Shown in pieces: positions 18,295 through 25,348 of a stretch of 54,630 nt of DNA. Under the pieces are notes generated by a model that saw only the letters and a list, made by a program, of their open reading frames with translations, was not told where the DNA came from and ran no database searches. Position 1 is the first letter of the stretch. Each line of letters opens with the position of its first letter. The position numbers and the translations under genes were made by a program. The DNA lies in contig JAKISW010000016.1 in the NCBI GenBank assembly GCA_021648375.1, forward strand, positions 1-54,630, in the 5' to 3' direction. The DNA is from Devosiaceae bacterium (lineage in GTDB: Bacteria; Pseudomonadota; Alphaproteobacteria; Rhizobiales; Devosiaceae).

Positions 18295-19155
18295 TTAAAT
18301 GTTTGTCAGATCAATGTTATTAATGGCACTGTTTTTTAACGCCGGAACCGCTGCGCGTACCTGTTCAATTTTTTCAAGGTCAATTTTTGCCGTAACAATA
18401 CCACTTTCATCCCCTGCTATCTGGCTAATGATTTTTCCCCACGGATCAATAATCATCGAATATCCATATGTTGAGCGCCCATTTTCATGTTTGCCCCCTT
18501 GTGCAGAGGCAACAATATAACAACCGGTTTCAATGGCCCTCGCCCTTAGTAAAATTTCCCAATGATCGCGACCGGTTGGAACGGTAAAAGCTGCGGGAAC
18601 GGAAATAATTTGAGCACCCCCGTGGGCCAGTTTTCGATAAAGGGCGCCAAATCGCAAATCATAACATATACTCATGCCGATTTGAGCCAGATCGGTTTTT
18701 GCAACAACCAATCGATCCCCACCCACATAATGGCGGCTTTCCCGATAGGGGCGCTCACCTGCAAGTTCAGCATCAAACAGGTGGATTTTGTCGTAAAAAT
18801 CGACAATTTCTCCTTTTCGGTTAAATAAAACACTTCGGTTGGCAAATATTGGCTTTTCACTTTGTTGATCTTTGTCCACAACAACAATTGCCAGCGAACC
18901 AATGTGAAGAAACAGGTTATTTTCTTTGGCGATGGCAGAACAGCGGATCAGGGCTTCATTATTGACATAAGGAAAAGCAATGTCAGCCAATTGGTCAAAA
19001 TTCTCGGCAAACGCCACCGACATTTCCGGGGTCAATAAATATCGCGCACCCTTTGCTGCTGCCTGCTTTGCCAGATTTGAAATTTCTTCAATGTTTTTTT
19101 CAGGGGAAATTCCTGAACACATCTGAGCTGCTGCAATGATCAGGTTTTTACTCAT
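18295..19155 (-). CDS. Carbon-nitrogen hydrolase (Nit/omega-amidase family)
   Basis: 286 residues with the nitrilase-superfamily triad: Glu44 in LTPEMSVAF, Lys123 in FYDKIHLFD and Cys164 in MSICYDLRF. The YDKIHLFD and SICYDLRF motifs fit the Nit1/Nit2-like branch, whose members act on deaminated glutathione or omega-amides. Next to the glutaredoxin gene, a role in glutathione repair is plausible, but it is inference. Start follows the grxC stop by ~30 bases. Confidence 0.88.
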   Translation of the reverse strand: MSKNLIIAAAQMCSGISPEKNIEEISNLAKQAAAKGARYLLTPEMSVAFAENFDQLADIAFPYVNNEALIRCSAIAKENNLFLHIGSLAIVVVDKDQQSEKPIFANRSVLFNRKGEIVDFYDKIHLFDAELAGERPYRESRHYVGGDRLVVAKTDLAQIGMSICYDLRFGALYRKLAHGGAQIISVPAAFTVPTGRDHWEILLRARAIETGCYIVASAQGGKHENGRSTYGYSMIIDPWGKIISQIAGDESGIVTAKIDLEKIEQVRAAVPALKNSAINNIDLTNI

Positions 19156-19184
19156 GATAATCCTTTAAATATCGCCAGCCATCT

Positions 19185-19475
19185 TCAGATTTTTAGCATC
19201 TGATCAAGCTTGCCATCCCGCTCCAGCGCTGCCATTTCATCATACCCCCCGATAAGCACCCCGTCGATAAATATCTGGGGAACCGTATGACGTCCTTTGG
19301 TACGCTGCACCATCATGGCTCGTTTTTTTGGGTCCTCAACATCCACCTCAAAATACTCGATATTTTTTTCGTCCAGCATTGCCTTGGCCGAAAAAGAATA
19401 ACCGCAAAACTGGGTAGTGTAGATTAGAACTTTTGCAGGTTCTGTTGGGTTTTTTGTTTCATCAACATCTGACAT
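19185..19475 (-). CDS. grxC: Glutaredoxin 3-like protein with a CGYS active site
   Basis: A 96-residue glutaredoxin: VLIYTTQFCGYSFSAKAML, HTVPQIFIDGVLIGGYDEM (cis-Pro and GSH-binding parts) and the ALERDGKLDQML tail of GrxC. The active site is C24-G-Y-S27, where dithiol class members have CPYC or CGYC, so this protein keeps only the N-terminal cysteine. I chose ATG at 19475, with AGGA 7 bases upstream; the longer frame to 19526 would overlap comF. Placed between comF and the nitrilase gene. Confidence 0.88.
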   Translation of the reverse strand: MSDVDETKNPTEPAKVLIYTTQFCGYSFSAKAMLDEKNIEYFEVDVEDPKKRAMMVQRTKGRHTVPQIFIDGVLIGGYDEMAALERDGKLDQMLKI

Positions 19476-19500
19476 ATTCTGGTCCTGAATTTTTATTTTT

Positions 19501-20313
19501 TTAGATTTCTTCGTCATCAATGCCAATTACAACCCGTGAGAAGCTGATCACATCAATTCTCTCGACACCGTTTTTTTTCAACTCGGCACTAATCGCATTA
19601 ACGGTCGATCCGGTAGTAATCACATCATCAACAATTACAACCCGCTTTCCCTGTAGTTTTTCCAGCAATTGCGGCACCACGGCAAAAGCCCCATTAACAT
19701 TTTTTTCCCTTTGTCTGGCAGAAAGTCCAATTTGCGGCCTTGTGGGCTTAACCCGCCGAACAAGCAATGGCTCTATTTTCAGACCCGCCTGGCGGGCAAT
19801 TGCCCTGGCCAGCAGGGTTGATTGATTATAGCGCCGTTGCCATTGTCGCCCCGGATGCAAAGGCACCGGCACTAATACCGGACGATCCTTTTTCACAAGA
19901 GGGTCTGCATTATCCCCAAACAATTCTGAGCCTGCAAAAACCATCATCCGGGCGCAAAATGTGGCCATTTCCTCCCGATCGCCAAATTTTAAGCGCGATA
20001 TGAGTGTTCTTGCCACTTCGTTATGCACAAGGGCAGAACGCGCCCGATCAAATATTGGCGGATTGGCAATCGCCTCGGCGCTTATTGCTCCCTTGCCCAA
20101 AAAATATTCAAACGGCAAACCAAGCACCGGACACAAGGGGTGCGTAATCGGGCGCATTTTCATCCAGCATTTTGCACACAATACATCGGCAGCACCGGTT
20201 ACCCCGCTGCAATGCATACAAACAGGGGGGTAAATAAGATCAAGAATAGATGAGCCGAAACGCTTAAAACTCTCCATTACGCTCGCCGAGCCGAGTAAAA
20301 AAAATTTTGACAC
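19501..20313 (-). CDS. comF: ComF family phosphoribosyltransferase-like protein
   Basis: The 270-residue protein has an N-terminal zinc-ribbon pattern (CMHCSGVTGAADVLCAKCW) and a C-terminal type I phosphoribosyltransferase domain with the PRPP loop VVIVDDVITTGSTVNAIS. Other family signs are LVPVPLHPGRQWQRRYNQS and LVRRVKPTRPQIGLSARQREKNVNGAF. ComF homologues are linked to DNA uptake and to recycling functions; here no competence genes are nearby. The start is near an AT-rich spacer; GTG/TTG alternatives cannot be excluded. Confidence 0.92.
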   Translation of the reverse strand: MSKFFLLGSASVMESFKRFGSSILDLIYPPVCMHCSGVTGAADVLCAKCWMKMRPITHPLCPVLGLPFEYFLGKGAISAEAIANPPIFDRARSALVHNEVARTLISRLKFGDREEMATFCARMMVFAGSELFGDNADPLVKKDRPVLVPVPLHPGRQWQRRYNQSTLLARAIARQAGLKIEPLLVRRVKPTRPQIGLSARQREKNVNGAFAVVPQLLEKLQGKRVVIVDDVITTGSTVNAISAELKKNGVERIDVISFSRVVIGIDDEEI

Positions 20314-20334
20314 TGATCTGATCTCTGTCCATAA

Positions 20335-20352
20335 CTAGGGTCTTGACCCTAG
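20335..20352. repeat. Perfect 18-bp palindrome CTAGGGTC-TT-GACCCTAG
   Basis: CTAGGGTCTTGACCCTAG lies between comF and the divergent methyltransferase gene. It is the most perfect copy of the recurring AGGGTC palindrome in this window. Confidence 0.85.
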
Positions 20353-20435
20353 ATCATTGCATGCCTTTAGTCCCCATGTCTGCAAACTTTAAATCATGCC
20401 TGCAAACGCCTTATCCCTTTTTCTTAGAGTTTTTC

Positions 20436-21410
20436 ATGGCCTTATCAAAATCTCCTGCTTCACCGGATATTCCCGCCACACCTGAAAAGCTTTTTGATCG
20501 CAAAAAAATCGCCAAAAATTTCATCCGTAGTCAGACCGGCCCCAAACCAGACTTTATTACTTCTATTGTGCTGGAAGATCTGGCTGATCGGCTTGCTCCT
20601 ATTTCTAAAAAATTTTCCAATGCCTTAATTCTTGCCCCCGATATCACCTATTTGCCCAAAATATTAAATTCTACAGAGCACAATATTGAGTTTGCTTTTG
20701 CACCAACCCTTATTGGTAAAAATGAGGGCAAATTATTTGATGTGGAAAATCTGCATCTGCCAGAAAATGATTATGATCTGATAGTTTCCCTGTTTGATTT
20801 GGGTTTTACCGATAATGTGCGCGGGTTTTTACACCGGATTTATCAAAATCTTATCCCCGATGGTTTGTTTATCGCCGCATTTTTGGGGGGAAGCAGTTTA
20901 AGCGAGTTGCGCAACGCCTGGCTTAAAGCCGATGCAAAACATTTAAGCGGAGCTATGGTTAGAGTTGCCCCTTTCATAGATGTAAAAGACGCCGGAGCCC
21001 TGCTGCAAAACGCCGGATTTGCCTTGCCGGTTACGGATAAGGAAACGCTAAACCTGACTTATGCCAGCCCCATGAATCTGATGGCTGAAATTAAATCTTT
21101 GGGGGCATCCAATCCGCTTGCCACAGCCCCGGCGACTGATACTCAATCGGGTAAAATTAGACCGGGTGAAATTAGACCGGGTACAACTCAACCGGGTGCA
21201 ACTCGACCGAGTTTAATGGGCAGGGACCATCTTGCCAGCGCTATCAATGCCTATCCGCGTCTTTCGACGGCAGTTGATAGTCGTGTTCCCGCCACCATTG
21301 AAATTATCTGGATGAGTGGCTGGTCACCCCATGAAAGCCAGCAAAAACCCCTAAAACCGGGCAGCGCTCAGATTAGCCTGAGTACGTTTTTGAACGATAA
21401 ATCAACTTGA
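20436..21410 (+). CDS. Methyltransferase domain protein (BioC/NDUFAF5-like)
   Basis: From ATG at 20436 the product is 324 residues and begins MALSKSPASPDIPATPEKLFDRKKIAKNF, matching the usual LFDR start of this alphaproteobacterial family. The fold has weak SAM motifs (NALILAPDITYLPK, YDLIVSLFDLGFTDN, LIPDGLFIAAFLGG, LRNAWLKADA), similar to NDUFAF5, which hydroxylates or methylates complex I. The glycine-rich motif I is degenerate, so activity is open. A longer frame starts at 20343 inside the palindrome and is unlikely. Residues ~236-260 hold a five-unit repeat. Confidence 0.75.
   Translation: MALSKSPASPDIPATPEKLFDRKKIAKNFIRSQTGPKPDFITSIVLEDLADRLAPISKKFSNALILAPDITYLPKILNSTEHNIEFAFAPTLIGKNEGKLFDVENLHLPENDYDLIVSLFDLGFTDNVRGFLHRIYQNLIPDGLFIAAFLGGSSLSELRNAWLKADAKHLSGAMVRVAPFIDVKDAGALLQNAGFALPVTDKETLNLTYASPMNLMAEIKSLGASNPLATAPATDTQSGKIRPGEIRPGTTQPGATRPSLMGRDHLASAINAYPRLSTAVDSRVPATIEIIWMSGWSPHESQQKPLKPGSAQISLSTFLNDKST
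21141..21215 (+). repeat. 15-bp tandem repeat inside the methyltransferase gene
   Basis: Five imperfect 15-base units at 21141, 21156, 21171, 21186 and 21201, each around RCCGGGT (ACTCAATCGGGTAAA, ATTAGACCGGGTGAA and so on), encode a five-residue repeat of the x-x-x-P-G kind. It lies in a linker between the methyltransferase fold and the C-terminal part. Confidence 0.85.
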
Positions 21411-21418
21411 TATGTAAC

Positions 21419-21622
21419 TTATAAGTTGGATACAGCATCCGCAATAGCCCCACCAACTCCACTGCTTGTTGAACCAAAAATATTTTGCAAACCGTTGCCA
21501 AGTGCGGTGAACGATACAATGGAAGCCACCGCCATCAGGGCGGCAATCAAACCATATTCAATGGCAGTTGCACCGCTCTCATCCTCAAGAAACATCAAAA
21601 ATGTTTTGCCAAGATTTGTCAT
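21419..21622 (-). CDS. Flp/Fap-type pilin subunit
   Basis: A 67-residue type IVb pilin: a short leader MTNLGKTFLMFLEDESG followed by ATAIEYGLIAALMAVASIVSF, the hallmark Flp hydrophobic helix with Glu and Tyr at positions 5-6 after the processing Gly. Prepilin peptidase cleaves after that Gly. It lies 23 bases after the mutT gene on the same strand, with no tad/cpa assembly genes in view. Confidence 0.9.
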   Translation of the reverse strand: MTNLGKTFLMFLEDESGATAIEYGLIAALMAVASIVSFTALGNGLQNIFGSTSSGVGGAIADAVSNL

Positions 21623-21645
21623 TTTCCGCTACCAACATTTGCCTT

Positions 21646-22044
21646 TCACAATAAGTCACACAGATGCGCGATTAATGGTTTGTCAGCTGCTGGCATAGCA
21701 TATTGGCTTAATCTGTTCGCCCTGACCCATTTTAGTGCCATATGTTCTTTGGCTATTGGGTCACCCTGCCATTTCCGACAGATAAAAAGTGGCATTAATA
21801 AATGAAAATTCTCATAAGAGTGGGAAGCAAATGTTAATGGGGCCAGACAGGCTCCCTTAATATCAATCCCCAACTCCTCATGCATCTCTCGAGCAATAGC
21901 TTCTTCGGGAGTTTCTCCGTTTTCGATTTTTCCCCCCGGAAACTCCCATAGCCCGCCCATTTCGCCATTTTCCGGGCGCTGGGCAATCAAAACCCTTTGA
22001 TCCATATCAATCAGGGCGCACGCCACCACCAGAACCTGCTTCAT
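21646..22044 (-). CDS. mutT: 8-oxo-dGTP diphosphatase MutT
   Basis: 132 residues with a complete Nudix box at 38-60 (GGKIENGETPEEAIAREMHE then ELGI) and the MutT substrate region LWEFPGGK. It sanitises oxidised dGTP to prevent A:T to C:G changes. Its start overlaps the stop of the upstream GNAT gene by 4 bases, which implies translational coupling. Confidence 0.9.
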   Translation of the reverse strand: MKQVLVVACALIDMDQRVLIAQRPENGEMGGLWEFPGGKIENGETPEEAIAREMHEELGIDIKGACLAPLTFASHSYENFHLLMPLFICRKWQGDPIAKEHMALKWVRANRLSQYAMPAADKPLIAHLCDLL

Positions 22045-22811
22045 GAATTTTTCTCCAAATAATAATATCGGTAAATTTCTTCAAATCCCACGGAGTTATA
22101 AAGTCCAACAGCTATTTTATTATCCACCACCACCTGCAAAGCCACCCGCTCAGCCCCGTTTTTCCCAAGCCAGACATTTAAATAATTCATCAACAACCGG
22201 CCAAAACCACGTCCTCTTTGGTTCGAAATGACTTCCAGCGCAAAAACACTTCCCACTCCATTTTGACAACTGGCATAGGCCGCCCCAATCGCTGAGCCAT
22301 CGTTATTAACAAGAGAAAGACCAACAGAGCTTGCGGGAAGTTTTTCCAGCAATTGGATAAAAGTGACAGTGTCTTTTTCACCAATATTTTCCAGCGCTAA
22401 AATCTGCTTCTGCCAATTTGGGTCCGTAACCGGGTGCTCCTCTACCTGGAAATCCGGCCGCTCAGTTACTGATACACTAAGTCCTGAAAGGGTCATAACG
22501 TATGTATTTCCACGCCGCTTAAAACCCTGCTCCATCAAAAATTCAATGATTTTTGGCGGCGTCAACGGCGTCACCCGAAAACGCTCAACAATACCCTTTT
22601 GGCGCGAACGGCGCCAATGAGCAGTCAAGCGGGCTTTAAAATTTAAATCATCATCCCGATCAAGCGCCTGAAGTGAATTAGCCCGCCCGGTGAATCCATT
22701 GGCAAACCGCCACACCCAACTGCCATCGTTTACGGTTTCAAGGGCCGGACGATTAGCCAGCAATCCCTTTTCAATATGAGTAATTTCTGAAAGGTCAACA
22801 GGATCGCCCAC
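22041..22811 (-). CDS. GNAT family N-acetyltransferase
   Basis: 256 residues. The C-terminal GNAT fold shows the acetyl-CoA pyrophosphate loop in FALEVISNQRGRGFGRLLMNYL and ALQVVVDNKIAVGLYNSVGFEEIYRYYY. The N-terminal ~120 residues (LETVNDGSWVWRFANGFTGRANSLQALD) are conserved in this rhizobial family. The GTG start follows directly on the argJ stop. Substrate unknown; the tight link to argJ and mutT is seen in related genomes. Confidence 0.88.
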   Translation of the reverse strand: MGDPVDLSEITHIEKGLLANRPALETVNDGSWVWRFANGFTGRANSLQALDRDDDLNFKARLTAHWRRSRQKGIVERFRVTPLTPPKIIEFLMEQGFKRRGNTYVMTLSGLSVSVTERPDFQVEEHPVTDPNWQKQILALENIGEKDTVTFIQLLEKLPASSVGLSLVNNDGSAIGAAYASCQNGVGSVFALEVISNQRGRGFGRLLMNYLNVWLGKNGAERVALQVVVDNKIAVGLYNSVGFEEIYRYYYLEKNS

Positions 22812-24053
22812 CTAACTGCGATAATCCCCATTGATTGAAATATATCCATGGGTCAGATCACAGGTGAAAACCCGCGCTTCTCCACTTCCTATTCCCATAT
22901 CAATGGATATTTTCAGTTCAGAATTTTTCATATATTGACTGGCGGCTTCTTCAGAATAATTTTTTGCCCGCAGACCATTTTCAGCCACAACAATATCACC
23001 AAAAGCAATTGAGAGGCGATCCCGATCCGCCGGCTCCCCTGCCTTACCCACCGCCATAACGATGCGCCCCCAATTGGCATCTTCTCCGGCAATTGCGGTT
23101 TTTACCAATGGCGAATTGGCCACAGAAAAAGCTACGGTTTTTGCACTGGCATCGCTGGCGGCGCTGGTGACCTCTATTTCAACGAATTTGGTTGCCCCTT
23201 CGCCATCGCGCACCACCTGCATGGCCAGATCAAACAAAACATCGCCCAACGCTTTGGAAAACGAGGCAATTCTTGCATCATCCATGCTGACTATGGGTTT
23301 GATGCCGCGATTTTTTGACTTGCCGGTGGCAAATACAATTAAAGTATCAGAGGTGGAGGTATCGCTATCAACCGTGATGGAATTAAACGAGGTTTTTACC
23401 TGATCCTGTAAAATCTGGTTCAAAACCGGCTTGGCAATTGCCATATCGGTAAAGACAAACGAGAGCATGGTCGCCATATCCGGCGCAATCATTCCTGAAC
23501 CCTTGGCAATTCCCACAATGGGAACTTCTACCCCGTCATCTTCAAATATGGCCATGGAACCCTTGGCATAGGTGTCGGTGGTCATTATTGCACCCGCCGC
23601 CGCCTCAAAATCTGCAGGCGCACTTTCCTGAATGGATTTTAGTGTATCAAGCACCGGTTGCGGATCCAGCGGCTCCCCGATTACTCCGGTGGAGGCCAGC
23701 ATGATTTCGCGTGGTAAAATCTGCTTTTCCTGCGCCACATAGCTGGCAATTTTATCGACAGATAATTGCCCTTTTTTGCCAGAGAACGCGTTGGCATTAC
23801 CGGCATTTACCACCAGCGCACCAACACGCTCTTCTTTCAATGCGCTTTGACACCATTCCACAGGTGCTGAAGCACATTTGGAACGGGTAAAAACCCCGGC
23901 CGCCACAGTACCCCTGGCAAATGAGACCAGCAGGATATTGGCGCGCGCTCCATAGGTCTCTCCGCTTGCGCCAGCGAACATCTCCACCCCGTCAACCGGT
24001 ACTGTTTTGCCAAAACCTTGAGGAGCCAAAGGCGAAACTTTTAAATCCTGCAC
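22812..24053 (-). CDS. argJ: Bifunctional glutamate N-acetyltransferase / amino-acid acetyltransferase
   Basis: ArgJ cycles the acetyl group in arginine biosynthesis, moving it from N-acetylornithine to glutamate. The precursor cleaves itself before Thr195 in PDMATMLSF, separating alpha and beta chains. Other landmarks are VVNAGNANAFSGKKG, MLASTGVIGEPL and the SVANSPLVKTAIAGEDANWGR block. I use GTG at 24053 with GGGGAG upstream at proper spacing (413 residues); the longer frame to 24101 adds only an AT-rich non-conserved leader. Confidence 0.95.
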   Translation of the reverse strand: MQDLKVSPLAPQGFGKTVPVDGVEMFAGASGETYGARANILLVSFARGTVAAGVFTRSKCASAPVEWCQSALKEERVGALVVNAGNANAFSGKKGQLSVDKIASYVAQEKQILPREIMLASTGVIGEPLDPQPVLDTLKSIQESAPADFEAAAGAIMTTDTYAKGSMAIFEDDGVEVPIVGIAKGSGMIAPDMATMLSFVFTDMAIAKPVLNQILQDQVKTSFNSITVDSDTSTSDTLIVFATGKSKNRGIKPIVSMDDARIASFSKALGDVLFDLAMQVVRDGEGATKFVEIEVTSAASDASAKTVAFSVANSPLVKTAIAGEDANWGRIVMAVGKAGEPADRDRLSIAFGDIVVAENGLRAKNYSEEAASQYMKNSELKISIDMGIGSGEARVFTCDLTHGYISINGDYRS

Positions 24054-24171
24054 AAAAATTTCTCCCCAAAATCGCCAGTTCCAAAAAAAAATTGACCTCA
24101 AAACAGCAGTTCCGGGTCAACGCCCCTAAACTACAAAGCACTCAATTTCCAAGCACTAAATTACCAAGCGC

Positions 24172-25059
24172 TCAATTACCAAGTCTTTGTTCCAGTGCTT
24201 CAGCCACTCTGGGGTCGGAAATTTCAATTTGAGCTAATGATTTCAACTGCTCGACAGTGCTGTCAAATCTTTCGATCAGCAATTGCTGTCGAACTTGCAC
24301 CGCAACTTGCTCAAACGCCGGTGGCTCGCTCTGCCTTTTTTCTTCAAGTTTGATTATATGCCAGCCAAACTGGGTTTGAACCGGCTCAGAAACTTCGCCA
24401 ACTTCCAGCGCAAACACCGCATCCTCAAATTCTGACACCATCTGCCCGCGACTAAAAAATCCCAAATCTCCTCCACTGGGACCGGATGGGCCGGTGGATT
24501 TTTCCCGGGCCATATCTTCAAAATTTGCTCCCGCATCAAGCTCTGCTTTCACCCCTTGCGCATCTTCAAGACTTGCCAGCAATATATGGCGTGCCCGCAA
24601 CTGTTCTTCTGGAGCCTGCTCCGCTATCAGTTTTTCATAAGCTGCACGCACATCTTCATCAGAGATATTCTGGTTGATCTGAGTGGCAAAAAACGCCCTG
24701 CGCAATGCCCGCTCTTCCAGATAGCGCAGCCGCAAAGCAAAAACATCGCTTTGATTCAACTCCAGCTTGCGCGCTTCGTTGGCCATCAGTTTCATATCAA
24801 TCAAAATACCGACCAAAAACGCCTTTTGCTCTCCCTGCGGTATCGATTGTAAATCCTGCGCCATATCCTCAGCGGCAAAAGCCAGCTCTCTTTCAGTTAT
24901 GCCTACCCCGTCAACAGAGGCAACAATATCATCCGGATCAACAAACAACGGCGCCAATTGCGCCTGGGCCATTCCCGCGCTCATTAACAAGAACAGAGCG
25001 AAAATAACTAACTTCGCTGCCGAATCGATAATATTCTTACCCTTGAGAACCAACATCAA
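24172..25059 (-). CDS. Periplasmic parvulin-type peptidyl-prolyl isomerase
   Basis: A 295-residue protein with a signal peptide (hydrophobic 17-30, cleavage near AQA-QL at 33/34), a SurA/PrsA-like helical region and a rotamase domain at about 150-250, with RARHILLASLEDAQ, GPSGPSGGDLGFFSRGQM and QTQFGWHIIKLEEKR. It probably helps fold exported proteins. Facing secA across a 290-base spacer, as in many Rhizobiales genomes. Confidence 0.92.
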   Translation of the reverse strand: MMLVLKGKNIIDSAAKLVIFALFLLMSAGMAQAQLAPLFVDPDDIVASVDGVGITERELAFAAEDMAQDLQSIPQGEQKAFLVGILIDMKLMANEARKLELNQSDVFALRLRYLEERALRRAFFATQINQNISDEDVRAAYEKLIAEQAPEEQLRARHILLASLEDAQGVKAELDAGANFEDMAREKSTGPSGPSGGDLGFFSRGQMVSEFEDAVFALEVGEVSEPVQTQFGWHIIKLEEKRQSEPPAFEQVAVQVRQQLLIERFDSTVEQLKSLAQIEISDPRVAEALEQRLGN

Positions 25060-25214
25060 ATTTTCTCCACTTTATCATTTTGCCGGTTACAATCCCATTG
25101 CACCGGCACCAATTGTAACAAAACCTTTAGCGAATTTTCAGCAATTCTGCCAAACAAAACTCCGCTAATTCAACTATAAATTCCAGCGCCGGCCTTTGCT
25201 CTCTTTTGAGGGCG

Positions 25215-25243
25215 TTGACAAGACACCGCACCACTCTTACATC
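25215..25243 (+). promoter_or_regulatory. Putative secA promoter
   Basis: TTGACA (25215-25220), a 17-base spacer and TACATC (25238-25243) lie about 105 bases before the secA start on the same strand. The -35 is consensus; the -10 matches only in part. Confidence 0.45.
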
Positions 25244-25348
25244 TGGCTGCCAATCCAGCACAACCTATAAGGAATAGTAACCTCATAGGCTCCTGCATTG
25301 TGAATTTTGAGTTAAATTTATAGCTTCTCTTGTGAAGGAAATCTACAA

